Source of the DNA: Chamaecrista fasciculata
Lineage: Eukaryota; Streptophyta; Magnoliopsida; Fabales; Fabaceae
Reading direction: 5' to 3'
DNA length: 64,000 nucleotides
Assembly: GCA_003254925.1 (NCBI GenBank)
Contig: QANZ01005235.1
Coordinates: 1 to 64,000, forward strand
Part shown: positions 50,701-61,624 of the stretch, piece after piece
Position numbering within the stretch: the stretch's first letter is position 1
Layout: the number at the start of each line of letters is the position of its first letter
Program-made: the position numbers and the translations under genes
Notes under the pieces: generated by a model
What the model was told of the DNA's origin: nothing
Seen by the model: the letters and a program-made list of their open reading frames with translations, nothing else
The model's database searches: none

Positions 50701-51431
50701 TATATACAAAATTTAATGCATAACTCAATTTTAACCGAGAATTGAGAAGTAATAGTAAGCATTCATTCATACTTTTTCAGTTTATGAAAAACACTGAAAC
50801 ATAATTGGTTCTGTTTCTGTTAAAAATTCAGTACTGTGATACAAACTGAAGGGAATACATAAAATTTGTCAATGAGACGAACTGTGCCCATAGAAAAACA
50901 AAGATCCCAAGAGTCTCCGCAGCTTATGGAAACCCCAGTAAAAAATGTCCCCTTATCTTTCTATCTATCCAGTGCAAATCATTTCACCAACGACTAGCAT
51001 ACTAGCATATATCTGTTCAATTGCGAGTCCCAGATTTCAGCTACAAAGAAAAAAAAAAACGGGTGAAGAGTTAATTCATTCATTACCTGTCTATGAATCA
51101 AATCACCCCGCAAGGAATAAATCAGCAAGTAGCCGCAAGAGGTCCCAGCCACAATCACTCGAATCTCATCGAACACGAGCCACTCAACGGCGGAGATAAC
51201 CTCGGCGTCGATCGGCGACAATTCAGGGTGTATTTTGAGGCGCGAGCCATCAGAATCGGACCAACCAAGAACGAGGATGGTGGATCGATTTGCAAGCGCA
51301 AGAGAATGAATATCGATGGCACAGTGAAGATTAGGGTTATCGACGAGCCAGCCTTCTCTGCCGGCACCGAGTTCACTGAGATCGTTACAGGCTATGCAGC
51401 CCAATTCGGTCTTGTAGGATCGCCTTGCCAT
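44759..51431 (-). CDS. RAB3GAP2: Rab3GAP non-catalytic (regulatory) subunit homologue, 8 exons, 454 aa
   Basis: Exons, 5' to 3' on the minus strand: 51431-51087, 50001-49867, 49466-49275, 48779-48718, 48184-48027, 46730-46582, 46464-46321, 44938-44759. All junctions keep frame and have GT..AG borders; the sum is 1365 bases. Conserved plant landmarks are MARRSYKTELGCIAC at the start, HSLALANRSTILVLGWSD, VVMPGVIARFD, ADAAITGIMPPPLME, CLKDHPRKGEKLTLSPSGT, KSDYCLCLAIHAPRKG and VFLLNGDSGQISVLNR near the C-terminus. This is the RAB3GAP2_N domain (PF14655 type), with repeat-like beta segments. In animals the subunit pairs with RAB3GAP1 to act on Rab3 and to activate Rab18; the plant role is little known. 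The family in plants is about this length, much shorter than the animal protein. Introns hold several transposons (SINE in intron 2, nested MITEs in intron 5, fold-back in intron 7). The last exon is 1.38 kb from the one before. Confidence 0.93.
45131..45969. repeat. Fold-back element in intron 7 of the Rab3GAP2-like gene
   Basis: Left end TATAATAGGCCAAATTGCAC then TTTTGGTCC, right end GGATCAAAAGTAAAATTTCG then CCTTTATA, imperfect inverted repeats. Inside, two further TTGGAGC(C/T)GTCAACAAA-like units and AAATTATG(G/A)AAAA motifs recur. About 840 bases; no ORF of note. Confidence 0.7.
46889..47756. repeat. hAT-like MITE, host of a nested MITE
   Basis: Left end TAGGAATGTCCACGGG and right end TTTTCATCATCCCTA with GGGTATGGGTTATGGG / CCCATAGGGTAT blocks inside. 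The CTATGAAG MITE lies within. The flanking eight bases (GCTAAGTG, AATATGTG) match only partly, so the ends are approximate. Confidence 0.5.
46953..47292. mobile_element. CTATGAAG-type hAT-like MITE, 340 bases
   Basis: Begins CTATGAAGCATAG and ends GTGTTTCATA, flanked by a perfect 8-bp duplication ATCCTAAA (46945-46952 and 47293-47300). Same family as the plastid-carrying element at 41518. In intron 5 of the Rab3GAP2-like gene. Confidence 0.85.
49579..49692 (-). mobile_element. SINE fragment in intron 2, 18-bp duplication
   Basis: On the minus strand the body ends CCTAGTGGGATAAGGC and then a TTG-repeat tail. Perfect flanking duplications TGATAGAATCTTGAGATA at 49561-49578 and 49693-49710. 114 bases, so truncated at the 5' end. 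The tail type and the GTGGGATAAGGCTTTG motif are those of widespread plant SINEs (Au-like). Confidence 0.88.
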
Positions 51432-51654
51432 TGATTTGCTTGATGCTGCGATCTAAGCCATAGTTTCGATCATTAGGGTAAAAGAGACGATGATTGCTAC
51501 TACGAAATGGATCGATCTCCTATGAAGGAAGAAAGAATCTCACAGATAGAAACACAAACTACTAATCAAATTCATCGACGACGATGAATGAATGAATGAA
51601 GAATAATCATGAAAAGACGGTGCCTTTTTGCTTTTATCAGTTTATGTGTGGAGA

Positions 51655-52215
51655 AAACTTACAAGTTGGTCCCTAAATTTGTACTCAATTAGCTAATCAG
51701 TTTTTGAGTAATTGAAATACACGATTTGGTTTTTAAAATATTTTAATTATTAACTATTTGATCCTTAGTGATGTTCTGGTCCTTGAATTTGAATTAATTT
51801 TATATTTTTTGGTCATTCAATTTGTACTAAATTAACTATTGGCTAAAATACAGAGACACCCCTTGAGTTTTAGGTTGGATGCACATAACATTCTTGAGTT
51901 TTCAATTTGTGCAAATAGCACCCCTTAGTTTTCAATTATATGAAAATAACACCCTTACGTTAGATTTAGGCCAAATCAGTGAGGGTATAATAGTATTTTT
52001 ATAAAAACATTTAGGCCAAAGTCCTATTTTGGTCCCTCAAGTTTGCTTAAAGTTCCGTTTTGGTCTCTCGAGTTTCTAAAAAGTTATACTCGTAGTCTTT
52101 TTTCAATTTCCATCCAATTTTCCTTTTAAATAAAAGAAAAAATTGGTTTACATTATCCAAAAAATTTTATTTTTTTTGAATTAAAGTCCTTTCTTTTTAT
52201 AATAGGACCAAAGTG
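51655..52215. repeat. Cluster of 'ggtccct(c/a)aattt' repeat remnants
   Basis: Three different remnants in a row: TTGGTCCCTAAATTTGTA units (51665-51840), CACCCCTTGAGTTTT and ACCCCTTAGTTTT units (51868-51950), and TTTTGGTCCCTCAAGTTTGC units (52030-52090). Upstream of the Rab3GAP2-like start (51431); 51432-51650 should hold its promoter, where I see no clear TATA box. Confidence 0.55.
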
Positions 52216-52280
52216 TAAGAAAAAATGAACAAACTAATATTTGAAACAATTTTGCCCAAAAAAAAAAAAAAAGAACCCAG

Positions 52281-52300
52281 NNNNNNNNNNNNNNNNNNNN
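52281..52300. other. Assembly gap (20 N)
   Basis: Left flank CCC(A)n GAACCCAG and right flank CCC(A)n GGAACCCAG are nearly the same sequence, so the gap may be an unmerged overlap and not missing DNA. Confidence 0.85.
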
Positions 52301-52639
52301 CCCAAAAAAAAAAAAAAAGGAACCCAGCAGCACAGTTCTTCTTCCTTCGCTACCGCCGGCAATAGATCCTATTTGCAGAGACAAAGCCATCGACATACAG
52401 AGCTTAATTCATACACACACAACAACAAGGTCTAACTTCTCTTCAATATTCTCATATTCAGTCCACTTCGCTTCTTTCTTTCTTTCCGAATTACATTCAC
52501 ATTCCATTAATGGTTTAATTTCTTCCAAATCCAACTTCACTTTAACCCTTCATTCTACGAATTAATCCCAATTTCTTTCCGGTATTACTCATTCCACCAA
52601 GAACCAAACAAAGCTCACGAAAGTCGGCTCTGATACCAC
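52301..52639. other. Pyrimidine-rich leader-like DNA and copia primer site
   Basis: A CT-rich stretch resembling a 5' UTR (52330-52600) has no ORF I can support. GGCTCTGATACCA at 52625-52637 is the copia initiator-Met primer site on the minus strand, adjoining the LTR that follows, so part of this DNA is a copia 5' leader. Confidence 0.5.
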
Positions 52640-54318
52640 TGTTGGGAATTCAGGGCGCCTAAGGCAACAGAAGCAAATCAAAAAAATAAAATTTTAAACG
52701 CCTAGGTCCTAGAATTCCCGAACGGATCCGCTAGCTGAATTTAAAACTTTTGGTTAGTGGTATACCTCACGAGTTTCAATCGGTTTAGTTGAACGGGGCG
52801 TTTCCTAGAAGTCCACGTGACGCGTCCTTCCTCCGCCGGTAATCCACACGAACAGTTTCGGAGATGCCTAGGTGCTAGCCTCCTTCACTTCTCCAAGTGA
52901 ATCCGGAACCTTTATCTACGGTGTTCTTTAATTCAAGAACTCTTCTTGAATTGTCAAGAACTGTATGGCGCCTTGATCAAGAATCTTATTCTTGATCCCA
53001 CACAACCTTGTCACACAAATCTAAACTCTTTAGAGTTGTGCGCCACTTTCTCTCTCTAGGAAAGCAAGGCTGCGATTTTTCTCTCTCCTCACCAAAGGCA
53101 AAATCGAATTTTCCCTTGTGAAGAATTTAGGCTAAGTCGACTTTTCTAATGTGCATGAGGCTCTCACCCTTTTGTGATTTCACTCTCAAGAATCCAATTC
53201 TCAAGTTGTGAACTCTCTCTAACCTAGAGCAAAAATCAAATTTTCTCTCTTGGTTAGCTCTCTATGAATGTCGACTTTGGCTTCTATTTATAGGGTCTGG
53301 GGACTTTGATAATTATAATTTCAAGAAACCCTAAAATTATATAATTATCAAATCATAAGATTATGATATCTTTATATCAAAATTATATGACTTGAATTCC
53401 AATTTTAAATATTACCATAATATTAAAATTGGACTCAAAATGCAATCTTGGAGAATCAATTTGGAAGATCAAATCTTCCAAGATCTCTCTCAAGCCCATG
53501 CGCCATTCCCCTTATTTATTTGTTGGAATTTAATAAATCAAAATAACTAACTAACTCTTAGGAAGTTATAACTAATTTGTTATTTTCCAACAATATTGAT
53601 TTAAAGAATTACCATAATATCTTTAAGTCAATCTCACCAAATCTTAAATTCTGGTTTATTGAATTAAAATATTACATTAATATTTTAAACCCAATTGGAC
53701 CAAGAATTTTCGACTTGCCCTATAATCCATGAATTAAAATATTACTTTAATATATTTAATTCATCCATTTGAAATCTAGATCAAATCTATTTGAATTTCA
53801 AATTTCAAGCCATGACTTTAATTAATAAAACATTTTTATTAATTAAATTCCTTGGTAAATATGAGGCGCCAACCTCATCCTATTTTATCCTAATATTAGT
53901 GAATTTAATAAATCAATAATTTCCTAACTCTTAGGAATATTATTTAATTTATAATTCCCCTAATATTATAAATAGGAATATAATTGTAAATAGCCTAATC
54001 TAATTATCTATTTAACAATTATCATATATATATATTTAAATTTGTCTCACAAATCTAAATATCATATATCTGTAGATAATTTATTTAAGACAAGACTTCA
54101 TGTCCCACAATTAGTTATGTCTTAAACGGTGTCACAAATGTGACCCACGAATTAGTCTTAATTCGTGTCCCAGCTTGGCATCTGGTTCCTGCTCGTGTGT
54201 GACCCAGCAGGCCCCACGTGAAGTTGGCAGTAAGTCATCTCCATGACTCACAAGTCGAGAGCGGACTCTAGCAAGCCATCACGACTACCCAAAACACGTG
54301 AGTTATCGTTTAACCCCT
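52640..54318 (-). mobile_element. Truncated copia LTR (same family as 8273)
   Basis: Starts TGTTGGGAATTCAGGGCG and follows the 8273-type LTR to TATCGTTTAACCCCT, where the match stops abruptly at 54318; about 670 bases of the LTR are missing. It is a 5' LTR by orientation and primer site. Small differences from the two LTRs of the 8273 element show it is an independent copy. Confidence 0.88.
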
Positions 54319-54520
54319 GAAGAGCTGATTCGCAACTAGGATAAGGCTGAAGAGCCAGCTCCTAGGTGGATAGGGGCTTGGTAGCCAGCTATCCGCGAAG
54401 GGCTAAAGAGACGATTCGCAACTATGAAAAGGCTGAAGAGCTAGTTCCTTGGTGGATAGGGGCTTGGTAGCCAGCTATCTGCGAAGGGCTAAAGAGCCGA
54501 TTCGCATGGGGAAGGGCTGA
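54319..54520. repeat. 86-bp tandem repeat, about 2.3 units
   Basis: GGTGGATAGGGGCTTGGTAG begins at about 54366 and again at about 54452, a period of 86, with flanking GCTGAAGAGC and GATTCGCA(A/T) motifs kept. No clear family. Confidence 0.75.
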
Positions 54521-54784
54521 AGAGCCAATCCTTTGTCTTCTTTTTTCTTGAAGTTGGGCCTCCTTTCTGAAACTTGAATAAGCACTTTCCAACCTTCTAG
54601 TGGATTTGTCATAACACCATTACAATAAGCAATGACCTCATATAAGATATTCACATTCACATCCCTGACATTTATGAGAAAATTTAATTCATGTTTTGAA
54701 GAATTATATTAATTGATAAGTATGGTCACACCTTCTTGCAACAATAAAAATAATCGCCAACTGCTTTATTGAGATATCCCAATA
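54521..54784. other. Unassigned segment before second Athila copy
   Basis: On the minus strand 54660-54475 reads an open stretch including NILYEVIAYCNGVMTNPLEG, which looks more coding-like than its surroundings, but I cannot assign it. It ends where similarity to 20346 onward begins. Confidence 0.35.
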
Positions 54785-55161
54785 ACTCTCCCTATAAATA
54801 CCCCATCAAACCTCTAGGCTTCTCACAACTCTCATATTCACTTCTCTAGACTTCCAAAGCTCCTAGAACACTTTCTTGTGAGCTCAAATCCGAGGTAAGT
54901 CTTTCAACTTTTCGTGAATTCGCTAGGAACTTTTAAGATAGGATCTTTTCTCAAAATCGACTTTACGACTTCTTTCTGTCGACAAAAGAATAATTTGAGG
55001 CCTTGCTATCGAACTTTTTGAAAAAGTCACAAAAATATTTTGTTTTTGATCGATCGAGTTTTTAGAGGATTTGAGATGAGTTTGTAGTGTCTAGATCATT
55101 TTTCGTAGAGTTTTCTAGATTCCCGATAATTATAATATTAATTATAATTATTGATCTGTAG
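54785..55161 (+). promoter_or_regulatory. TATA box, leader and intron of second copy
   Basis: CTATAAATA near 54789, donor GAG|GTAAGT (exon end 54894) and acceptor CTGTAG (55160-55161) match those at 20346-20804. The intron is 267 bases here because a GC-rich block is missing, and 25 leader bases are missing, yet the signals remain. Confidence 0.6.
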
Positions 55162-55163
55162 AT

Positions 55164-56165
55164 ATGGCCCAATTCAAGAGCGTCCGAGCAAAGAATTATC
55201 ATGACGAATTTATTTGCCATCTTCCTGTTCATGCTGAGAAGGGGATCGCTGATTCCGATCCCGCGCTCGAAGAACTCAACTCAGCCATTTACAAGAGGAA
55301 AATTCGAGGATTCTTTGAGCCCCCTCGTCAAGGAAGTCTTAATTTGGTCCGGGAATTTTATTCTCATGTCGATGTTAATAACCTCGATAAAGTCTTTCTT
55401 CAAGGGACCCATATGGATTGCTCCGCTGATGCAATCAACTCTGTATTTGGTATCTGTTTCTGTCCAAGATGTTCTTTTCAAAAATATCAACCACACGTCG
55501 CATCTTTAGGGAACCTCGTCTATCGATACCTCGGTGGCTCCTATCCAACCGAAGATAGTCAAAGGGTACTCACTTCATTCTCCACAATTCACTCAACCCC
55601 AGCGGTCCGTCTACTTCATAGAATCATTGATTCTCAATTTATCCCAAGTCCACCCGACGGACGTATGTCAATGGACCAAGCTCTCTTGGCCTATTGTATC
55701 TTACAATGTTTACCCGTGAACTTCGGAAAAATCATCCATGAACAGCTACGACTATGCCTAGGGAAGGAAAAGCTAACCACGCTCTACTTTCCTCGTACCA
55801 TATGCTACTTAGCTGCTCTTGCGGACATACCATGGCTAGAGGGAGATGAACCAATTCCCGATGCTTGCATCTTGGAACTTAGGGAAGTCGTGCCACTTCA
55901 TAGGACACGATTTATACCGCCAGCTCCTCACAAAGTCCCTATCCCAGTGCGACTAGTGGCTAGTATCGAGACTCAACCGAGCAAGAAACCACGAACTGAC
56001 TCTGATGGCGACTCCACAAGTACTTCATCCACACAGAGTGGCATGACACCACGAAGCCCTTCTCTGTTGCGTGAAGTCACCAAAATTTGGACTTTGCTCA
56101 AAGAACTCTTGGATCTCGTCAAAAGCATAAAACATCTACAATATCTAGAACACGATAGGGAATAG
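55164..56165 (+). CDS. 333-aa putative plant transposon protein, second copy
   Basis: Same length and start context as 20807-21808, with about 35 amino-acid differences (roughly 89% identity by eye), no indel and no stop. Changes are scattered, for example YLRG to FLQG and the FFPSC segment to CPRC, and cluster in the Ser-rich tail. The family, its likely place in Athila elements and its unknown function are as for the first copy. An intact frame in a 5'-truncated element without its own LTR promoter upstream suggests either recent truncation or expression from the internal TATA box. Confidence 0.72.
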   Translation: MAQFKSVRAKNYHDEFICHLPVHAEKGIADSDPALEELNSAIYKRKIRGFFEPPRQGSLNLVREFYSHVDVNNLDKVFLQGTHMDCSADAINSVFGICFCPRCSFQKYQPHVASLGNLVYRYLGGSYPTEDSQRVLTSFSTIHSTPAVRLLHRIIDSQFIPSPPDGRMSMDQALLAYCILQCLPVNFGKIIHEQLRLCLGKEKLTTLYFPRTICYLAALADIPWLEGDEPIPDACILELREVVPLHRTRFIPPAPHKVPIPVRLVASIETQPSKKPRTDSDGDSTSTSSTQSGMTPRSPSLLREVTKIWTLLKELLDLVKSIKHLQYLEHDRE

Positions 56166-57943
56166 TCTAAGATTAGTTTATACTTTATTTTAATTGCTTT
56201 CTAGGATTAGTTTGCATTTTTAATTCTGTCTTTTATAATTCTGTCTTTTAAAATTCTGTCATTTATGGTTCATTCTGTCTTTTACTTTTCTGTCTTTTAT
56301 TATTTGATAACAATTTACATTTGAATTCTCATAAATAAAATATTTATTTGGACTTTTATTATTTTCTTGATCATCTCAAGTCATTTTATTTCTTTATATT
56401 TCGAAAAATATAATAAATAAAAAAATCAAACATAATAAATAAATAAATATGTTTTCAATAACTAATATGATGATATTTCCTACATTTTAAAATTTCTCTC
56501 TTTCCTTCTACATTGAGGACAATGTGTTCTTCTAAGTGTGGGGGAGAGAGGAGTAATTCACACCTTAACCTAGTTCTTTACTCCTATTTAATTCTAACAT
56601 TGGGGACAATGTTATGTTTTAAGTGTGGGGGAGAGGAATAAGTTAAAGTAACTTATAATATTTTGGTTCACCCAAAAACTTTTTAATCTAAAACATTTTA
56701 TAAACTTTAATTTTAAAAAACAAATTTATTTTCCTATTTTTAGTGCCTGATTTAAATTTACTTCACTTATTATTTTTCACTTTTTGAGTAAAATTTGAAT
56801 TAGTCGAATTTTTAATATGTTTAGAGTATTGAGTGAATAATTCTATATTCATGACAAGAGTTTAGTCTTAGTTATTTTCTATAGCCTTTGAATAATCTAA
56901 GTAATTTTCTAAATTTAGTAGTATTGTTTGATTTTTATAGAGCAATTTGAGAGAAACCCAGCCTAGTTGGAAGATTAAGCCTATATACATAATACAAAAT
57001 ACAATATATGATATAGAGAGATTAGTCTCTTAGCTTTGTTTTCTCTAGAACTTGTCTTAATTCTTGGTTAAAGCTTATTAGATTTAATGATTGTTAATAT
57101 GATAGAGGCATTTGTTTCTTCAACCCTTTTATCCCAAACACTAGCCAGTTACCAAATATATCCTTTGTTAGCCCCTTTGAGCCTATACACCAAGGTGTAC
57201 TTATAAACTTTCTTGTAGAGATGGACTTTTCAATTTAATCCTCAAAGGTGAATTTAGCTAGCAAAGTTATTGAAAAAATATACAAAAGATCTCGACAAAA
57301 GAAAATATATATATATATATATATAAGTCGAGCAAACAAAAGTATCTTTGAGAAAGCTCAAATAATCAAAGTATTATCATAAGAGCTTATCAAGAGAAAA
57401 GACTGGCCAGTCAAAAGAATAGAGTCCTGTGCCAAATGACTCAAAATGAGCCTTATTGTAAGCTAGCTACTTTCTTCAAATAAAAGGAGTTGAATTGTTA
57501 AGGAAAACTTGAAAAGAAATTTTGCGAGTAAAACACCAATTTCCTTTCTTTTCTCCCTATATTTCTTTCCACATATATATTAGCCTTTCCCTTACATTGC
57601 AACCCTATTAAAATCCTCTTGATCAAGAATCATTATTTCATCAAAAGTGGAGACTTTGAGAATTTCTACAAGCTTATGGTAGGAACTTATTCTAAGACAT
57701 GACTAGAGAGAAATGATACCCAATTAGTGAGGAGAGTGATACACTTATGGAATTGGTCTTATGAAAATTGGATTACGCTACTTTACTTGGTTACTTGCTT
57801 AGTGAATTCTTTAGTTATAGATTGTGATTTTGTGCTAGCCTTGAATCATGAACTTGGGAAAGTTCCTTGATTCTTTGGCATATTCTTTCTTCTTCTACTT
57901 CGTACCTTTGCTCAGGAGTGCAAAGTCTTAAGTGTGGGGGATT
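56166..57943 (+). other. 3' non-coding region of second Athila copy
   Basis: Aligns with 21809-23571, including PPT-like AAGTGTGGGGGAGAG at 56534 and 56621 and the PPT at 57930-57940. An expanded (TA)n at about 57307-57325 is absent from the first copy. No ORF. Confidence 0.75.
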
Positions 57944-59368
57944 TGATCAGCCCAAAAGTGAACAAGTTATTTGGCCTTCTTTTGGTATGTTTATAATAAT
58001 AATATATTAGAATTAGACCAATTAATATGCTAAGGGCAACACTAAGGTATGGTGGAATAAAGTAAATAAAATAAGTTAATTAGCATTATTTATTGTATTA
58101 TATAAATAGGTGCTACTTAATGGTTTATTCAGTGTTTCAGGTATCCAAACAGGGCCAAACCAAGAAGGAAATATCAGAATGATCTAGAAAACCGCGTTGT
58201 GCAAAGAATGTCTCTGCGCCCCCGGCGCAAACACAGAATTTACACGGCTCAAGAATATTCTGGAATATGACGTCAGCAAATAGACTTTGGATCCGCGCTG
58301 CCTCTTTGAGCCAGCGGCTCAAAGTGGAAATCTCGCGGCTCAGAATATTCGAAGCAGTAGAGTATGTTTTGCACGGCCACGATTTAAGATACGAAGATAT
58401 AATCAAGATATCGCGGATATTTCTCTGCGCCGTCGATTTGAGCCGCCGGCTCAGCCAACGACGCAGATGTATTTTTCTTGTCCTTGACTTGCGGATCAAG
58501 CACACTACTCCACACTATAATTAGAGGTCATCATTTCACGCTCAAAGCAATCCCGAAAATCAGTTCTCCAATTCTCTCTTAGTTTAGGAATAGTTCTCAT
58601 GTTAGAGCATGAGTAACTAAGTAGGTAGATACTTGAGGAATACCTCAAGGGTGTGACTTGAGTTCACCATGTTTCGTTGTTAAGTCCAGATGTTGATATT
58701 GCATTTATGAGGTATGACTAACTCTTTCAAGTGTACTTGTTGAAGTTTGTTATATATAAGTAGTAGATCATATTTTGTTAAAGTATTGAGACCTTGGCAT
58801 TCTTGGAGTCTTGCCTCTCTCACGATTAACGAAGTAGCCTTTTAGGGTTTGCTAAAGGGTGGTTTACAATATCTTATTTGCATATTAGGAGTGCCACATA
58901 TATATACACATTTGTTTATTGTTCCGATGTGATAATAATATAGATTATCCCGAAGAGCTTTGGCAAATAGCTCATGAATCCAGTCATTGATGAGTCACCA
59001 ATCCTAACTTGTATCCTCTCTATTGTTTGATTGATTGTGTTTATAGTTTAAATGCATGTTCTCACATAGAAAAGTAATTGCATATTTATTGTCTAATCTT
59101 TATAATGAATGAACCATGATAGTCCATCTCTAGGGTTTTCTCTCAAGTATTGTTTTGACTCATTAAGATCTATTAAATCGTGACAACCCTCAAGAATAGA
59201 AGTTATAGCCTTCGTCACAATTCTTCTTACCTCATCACATTGAGTTCCGCGAGAGTTCGACCTTGGGTGTGCATTTACACTATATCTTTAATAAATATAG
59301 TTATACTTGCAAGGCTCGAGTATAATTAATTTGACGTGTTTGACACCTTACAACGAGTGTCCGCATCA
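57944..59368 (+). repeat. 3' LTR of second Athila copy
   Basis: 1425 bases from TGATCAGCCC to GTCCGCATCA; uninterrupted, and keeps the ~95-base segment that the first 5' LTR has lost. Its end lacks the last few bases (GCATATCA versus GCATCA). Confidence 0.88.
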
Positions 59369-59655
59369 GGGGAACTCACTCTCTACATCCTTGTTATGAT
59401 TTTATTGAACGCATCTATCAGTTAATGGATAGGGATTGGGAGGTGAGATTTAATCGTGTTGCTCGAAGTGCCAACGAAGTGGCTGACTTGCTTGCCAAAT
59501 CAGCTCATCGTTTGGATTGCCAATTTCAAGACTTCTATATACCGCCACATGCTATTCAAGACTTGCTTAGGGATGAAGCCGAGTCTGTTTCTTTGATGGA
59601 GCCGTTGGCTTCGTAGTCTCTTTCTATTTTTGTCCTCTCTTTCTTGTTTACCGAA
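59369..59655 (+). mobile_element. LINE 3' end (RNase H-like domain and tail)
   Basis: The frame to TAG 59614-59616 contains HPCYDFIERIYQLM, DRDWEVRF and the ANEVADLLAKSAH motif, typical of the RVT_3/RNase H-like C-terminus of plant LINEs, then a short 3' UTR ending GTTTACCGAAAAAAAAAA. The upstream parts are replaced by the Athila LTR, so the Athila element probably landed in or recombined with this LINE. Too short to be active. Confidence 0.8.
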
Positions 59656-59815
59656 AAAAAAAAATAGAAATAGCTAGCATTGTTATTTCTATTTGTTGGA
59701 AAAATCTTTGTTTCTCCTTATGTAGGTTTTGAGAATGAAAATAGTTCGCATAATACCAAATTGTTAACTCAAGGGGGTTTAGTAGTGACAACACTAATTG
59801 ATAATTATTATAGAC

Positions 59816-61621
59816 CTATAAAGCATGGAAATTGACATGGATACTAGACACGACTGATAATTATAAATTTGTGTTATCTAGGCTATATTTATGGTTTATT
59901 TTAGAGGCTTTTCTATTATTTTAATAAGATTTGAGTCCAGTTTTAATTAAATGTTTACTTTTCCTATTTTTAGAAAGTTTTTATTATTTTAGTTGTTTTT
60001 ATGGTTTTCTTTAAGTTTTTTATTAGTTTTATTATCATGGATAGAAATTGATTCTTATCTCGTGTTTATCCACTTTGTAGGTTAATATTTTTCATCATTC
60101 TAAGTGGTAGAGAAGACCAAAAAAGCATAAAATGAGAGTTGGATCGATTAAATGACGATTTGGCTGAGATTCTGATTTGTACTATCACAATGAGCCGACG
60201 ACGCAAATGTAAATTTTGCTGACGACATGCTGACGTCATGGATGAGCTTCTAGAAGGCAGTTTGAACTAAGCCCAAATTTGAGCCGTTGTAATTAGCGAC
60301 GACACACATATCAAACTTTCAAAATAAGGAGTTTAAACTGTTCGGGCCTCATATATCAGAGCGGTTATGCGAAAAACGAGGAAATTCTCATGAGCCAAAA
60401 TTTGAGCAGCCGGTGCAACATGACGGCTCAGTCCCAAAATTGGTCTATAAATAGATCTCGTCATTCTGAGCAACTCATCCTTCAGTGACTTCGTCACCAG
60501 ACGTCGTGTTCACTATGTTTCCTTAGTTTTTTGTCGAAGACGCGAGTATGTAGCAATGCGAAGGAAAGAAGTTTACCCTATCTCATAGTTCTGATCGTGG
60601 TGGAGCTTATGGTGGTGTCAAAATCCAGATCCGAAGTGCAGAGAATGACGACCTCAACCTTCGAGTTTTCTAGTTTGCTTATTGGTTTCTTCCCTCTTTC
60701 TCTTATATGTTCTTATCTATGAGTGGCTAAATTTCTTGTTTTCCCTAGAATTGTGAACTATTTGATGATGATATGTAATACTTTTTGTTTTGATGATTAT
60801 TTTGATTATTTGTGCTTTTAAATTCAGTTATTATGTTTTAATGGTTCTATCTTGATTAGCTACCAAGATATTAGGAAATCTTAATCGGTGCTCGGGAGAG
60901 ACCCTTAGGATAGGTCATAGTTTAATTGCTCTTAGACATCGATTTATTGCATGACAATTTATTAGTATTTGTTAGTAGGACGAGAGTATTTGCTAGCCTA
61001 AGAGAACTCGTTAACGAACTTGAACTTAAAACATTAAAGTAATTTTAATCCCCATAGGAATATAGGTGGGTTAATCATATTTAATAGGCTTATTTGACAT
61101 CGGGAGGTGCTTATAGGTATTTTAGTGTTCGGGGTTAGTTTAATTCATAATGTTTCCAATAATCATCAAAAAATATATTTAATTGAATCAAGTAGGAATC
61201 AATTCTAGGGAAGTCTTTCAATTCGTGAAATATTCGTGTTTACTTTGTTTTTATTGTTTTTATTTGTCTTCCACACTCTCAATCGCTTTGTTAGCTCAGA
61301 TAATCGAAACGGTACAATGTTGTGCTTAATATAATATTCCTCCTTTAAACTCCCCGCGGTATGATACCTGGTACTCGAGTTTATATACTATTTTCAATAG
61401 TATATATTTGCACTAGAGATTTATAAATTTTAAAACTTTATTATTCTCTACAAACTTTATTTATAACATATGTCATATCTGTTATTATTTTCTATTGTTT
61501 GTAATGTTAAAGTCACATTAAATTAACTTTATATTCTAAAACTTATAAATATGTGTCGTATGGGTGTCAGATACAGACACGTGTCCGACACGCTCTCAAA
61601 ATGAAGTGTCCACGCTTCATA
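59816..61621. mobile_element. CTATGAAG-type MITE in two halves, host of an LTR
   Basis: Left half CTATAAAGCATGG..GACAC (59816-59848) and right half 61413-61621, ending AAGTGTCCACGCTTCATA, resemble the ends of 41518 and 46953. The right half shares the AAACTTATAAATATGTGTC block seen at 41760. The 8-bp duplication is not recognisable. Confidence 0.6.
59849..61412 (+). repeat. Gypsy-like solo LTR
   Basis: TATA box CTATAAATAGATC near 60454 followed by CTCGTCATTCTGAGC, similar in layout to the Athila LTR promoter (CTATAAATAGAGGTCGTCATTC). Upstream are GAGCCGACGACGC and GCAACATGACGGCTCA motifs related to that family. The end, CCCCGCGGTATGATACC then TATATTTGCA, is LTR-like. CTAGA stands on both sides (59844-59848 and 61413-61417). 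No TG at the left border, so that end is uncertain. Confidence 0.55.
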
Positions 61622-61624
61622 AAT

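Larger units (their letters stand above)
54785..59368 (+). mobile_element. Second Athila-like copy, 3' half only
   Basis: Similarity to the first copy starts exactly at the TATA box region (CCCTATAAATACCCC) and continues through the leader, intron, 333-aa ORF, PPT-like motifs and a full 3' LTR. No 5' LTR, gag or primer site is present. The left junction is with unrelated DNA, so it arose by deletion or recombination. The right end abuts a LINE fragment; no duplication can be checked. Confidence 0.88.
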
